Positions 62,967 through 64,000 of a stretch of 64,000 bases of DNA are shown here, in pieces. The notes under the pieces are model-generated. The model was given only the letters and a program-made list of their open reading frames with translations. It was not told the origin of the DNA and did no database searches. Every line of letters starts with the position of its first letter. The stretch's first letter is position 1. The stretch is from Rhodanobacter sp. OK091 (GTDB taxonomy: Bacteria; Pseudomonadota; Gammaproteobacteria; Xanthomonadales; Rhodanobacteraceae). A program made the translations under genes and the position numbers. The stretch lies in NCBI RefSeq assembly GCF_900142825.1, contig NZ_FRCH01000004.1, positions 1 through 64,000 of the forward strand. The letters are read 5' to 3'.

Positions 62967-63599
62967 TCAGCGCCGCGATTGCACCGCCATATGCGCGGCC
63001 AGCCCCGCCAGCACAGTGCCCATCAGCCAGCGCTGCGCGGCCAGCCATAACGGGCGGCCGGCCAGGAAGCCGGCGATGGTTCCGGCCATCAGCACGATCA
63101 GCGCGTTCACCGTGAGGCTGATCGCCATCTGGGTGGAGCCAAGCGCCAGCGATTGCTGCAACACGTTGCCGCGGCCGGGCGTAATGAACTGCGGCAGCAG
63201 CGACAGGTACAGCACCGCGGCTTTCGGGTTCAGCAGGTTGGTGAGGAAACCCATCGCGAACAGCTTGCGCGGCCGGTCGCGCTCGAGCTGCCTCACCTGG
63301 AACGGCGAACGGCCGCCGGGCCGCAGCGCCTGCCATGCGAGGTAGAGCAGGTAGAGTGCGCCGGCAAGGCGCAGCGCGTCGTAGGCCAGCGGCACCGTGA
63401 GCAGCAACGCGGTGATGCCGAGCACGGCGCACAGCAGGTACAGCACGAAGGCCAGCGCCACGCCGCCGAGCGAGATCAACCCCGCCGCGCGACCCTGGTT
63501 GATGGAGCGGGAGATCAGATAGACCATGTTGGGCCCCGGCGTCAGCGCGAGGCCGAGGGCGACGAGGGCAAACGCGAGCAGCTTGGATGGTTCAGGCAT
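62967..63599 (-). CDS. LysE/RhtB-family amino-acid exporter
   Basis: A 210-residue membrane protein with about six helices. The N-terminal LALTPGPNMVYLISRSINQGRAAGL and the GFLTNLLNPKAAVLYLSLLPQF segment are signatures of the LysE/RhtB family, which exports amino acids or homoserine lactones; the substrate is unknown. ATG 63599 lies ten bases after GGAG; a GTG nine bases upstream is too close to that site. Confidence 0.9.
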   Translation of the reverse strand: MPEPSKLLAFALVALGLALTPGPNMVYLISRSINQGRAAGLISLGGVALAFVLYLLCAVLGITALLLTVPLAYDALRLAGALYLLYLAWQALRPGGRSPFQVRQLERDRPRKLFAMGFLTNLLNPKAAVLYLSLLPQFITPGRGNVLQQSLALGSTQMAISLTVNALIVLMAGTIAGFLAGRPLWLAAQRWLMGTVLAGLAAHMAVQSRR

Positions 63600-63821
63600 G
63601 GTGGGCACACTCCTAAAAGAGAATCAGGGGGTGCCCAGGCGCGCGGCTCGTGGTCGTCCGCGTTTCCCGATGGTGATCCATCCGAGGCGCCAGTTGCGCG
63701 AACGGGTGCCATGATATCGCAGCGCGGTTGCCCAACAACAGGTGGCCGCTTCATCGCCATCGAGGCGGTCAGTCAGCTTCATCCCGGCACAATGGCGCTT
63801 TCCGTGAATGGAGCAAGATCG

Positions 63822-64000
63822 ATGCGCTGGCCTGCCATGCTGTGCCTATTAGCCCTCACCGGCCTGTCACCGGCGTTCGCGCAATCGACAGCGACCACCG
63901 CGCCGCCGCCACCGGTGCCGTCGGACGCGGCCGAACTCGCCGCCGTGGTGGTGACCGGCGTGCAGCCGGGACCAGGGCTGTGGAAGGTGACCAGGAAAGA
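63822..64000 (+). CDS. TraB/GumN family protein, N-terminal part
   Basis: The first 59 codons of a gene that runs off the window. It has a signal peptide (LCLLALTGLSPAFAQ), a Pro-rich stretch and the start AAVVVTGVQPGPGLWKVTR, typical of TraB/GumN (TIKI-like) proteins of xanthomonads. GGAG lies eight bases before the ATG. Function within the family is unclear; metalloprotease activity is known for the animal relatives. Confidence 0.7.
   Translation, partial: MRWPAMLCLLALTGLSPAFAQSTATTAPPPPVPSDAAELAAVVVTGVQPGPGLWKVTRK

Overview
The window is GC-rich gammaproteobacterial chromosome and most likely comes from the Xanthomonadales, probably Rhodanobacteraceae or a close relative. The grounds are a xanthomonadin-type aryl polyene cluster headed by a XanB2-like chorismatase, an Oar-like TonB-dependent receptor, a TraB/GumN-type protein, an erpA-bactofilin-DUF6776 block, and several palindromic intergenic repeats of kinds seen in that order. 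It opens in the last bases of a 5S rRNA gene. There is no phage, insertion sequence or CRISPR array.

Layout. 0.25-6.7 kb: rhomboid protease, class I glutamine amidotransferase, a GspE/PilB-type ATPase without secretion partners, and glyQS. 6.7-10.6 kb: a CI-type regulator divergent from a large TonB-dependent receptor. 10.9-18.3 kb: an MFS-acyltransferase fusion, then a long minus-strand run (rppH, bfd, bfr, DUF6776, bactofilin, erpA, nudC, ampE), with tRNA-Met and queD starting the plus strand. 18.8-26.8 kb: a phasin and the full ATP synthase operon atpIBEFHAGDC, with folded sequences in several gaps between genes. 27-29 kb: a lipoprotein and glmU. 29.1-41.6 kb: the pigment cluster. 41.6-45.3 kb: hemF, a VNG-repeat secreted protein, gpmA and two small membrane/secreted proteins. 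45.4-49 kb: an unusual locus described below, then zapE. 49-64 kb: an alpha/beta hydrolase, acpH, cytochrome c, an MdtABC-like RND efflux operon, a lipoprotein, monomeric isocitrate dehydrogenase, a LysE-family exporter and the start of a TraB/GumN protein.

The pigment cluster looks nearly complete. XanB2 supplies a hydroxybenzoate starter. An ACP, a ketosynthase plus a ketosynthase-like partner lacking the nucleophile, a ketoreductase and two hotdog dehydratases build the polyene. An HtrB-like acyltransferase and a GT2 glycosyltransferase attach it to a carrier lipid or sugar. A LolA-like protein and an MMPL exporter place it in the outer envelope. No adenylating ligase, phosphopantetheinyl transferase or thioesterase is present in the window, so those functions must lie elsewhere.

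The most unusual locus is 45.4-47.9 kb. A 656-residue protein of no family I recognise carries four repeats of about 79 residues. Each repeat ends in a ladder of cysteines spaced exactly four residues apart: 22 of 24 ladder positions are Cys. The gene lies between the intact 3' end of zapE and a decayed second copy of that same 3' end, which suggests the gene arrived by insertion or duplication at zapE. A helical, metal-storing (for example copper(I)) role is a hypothesis only.
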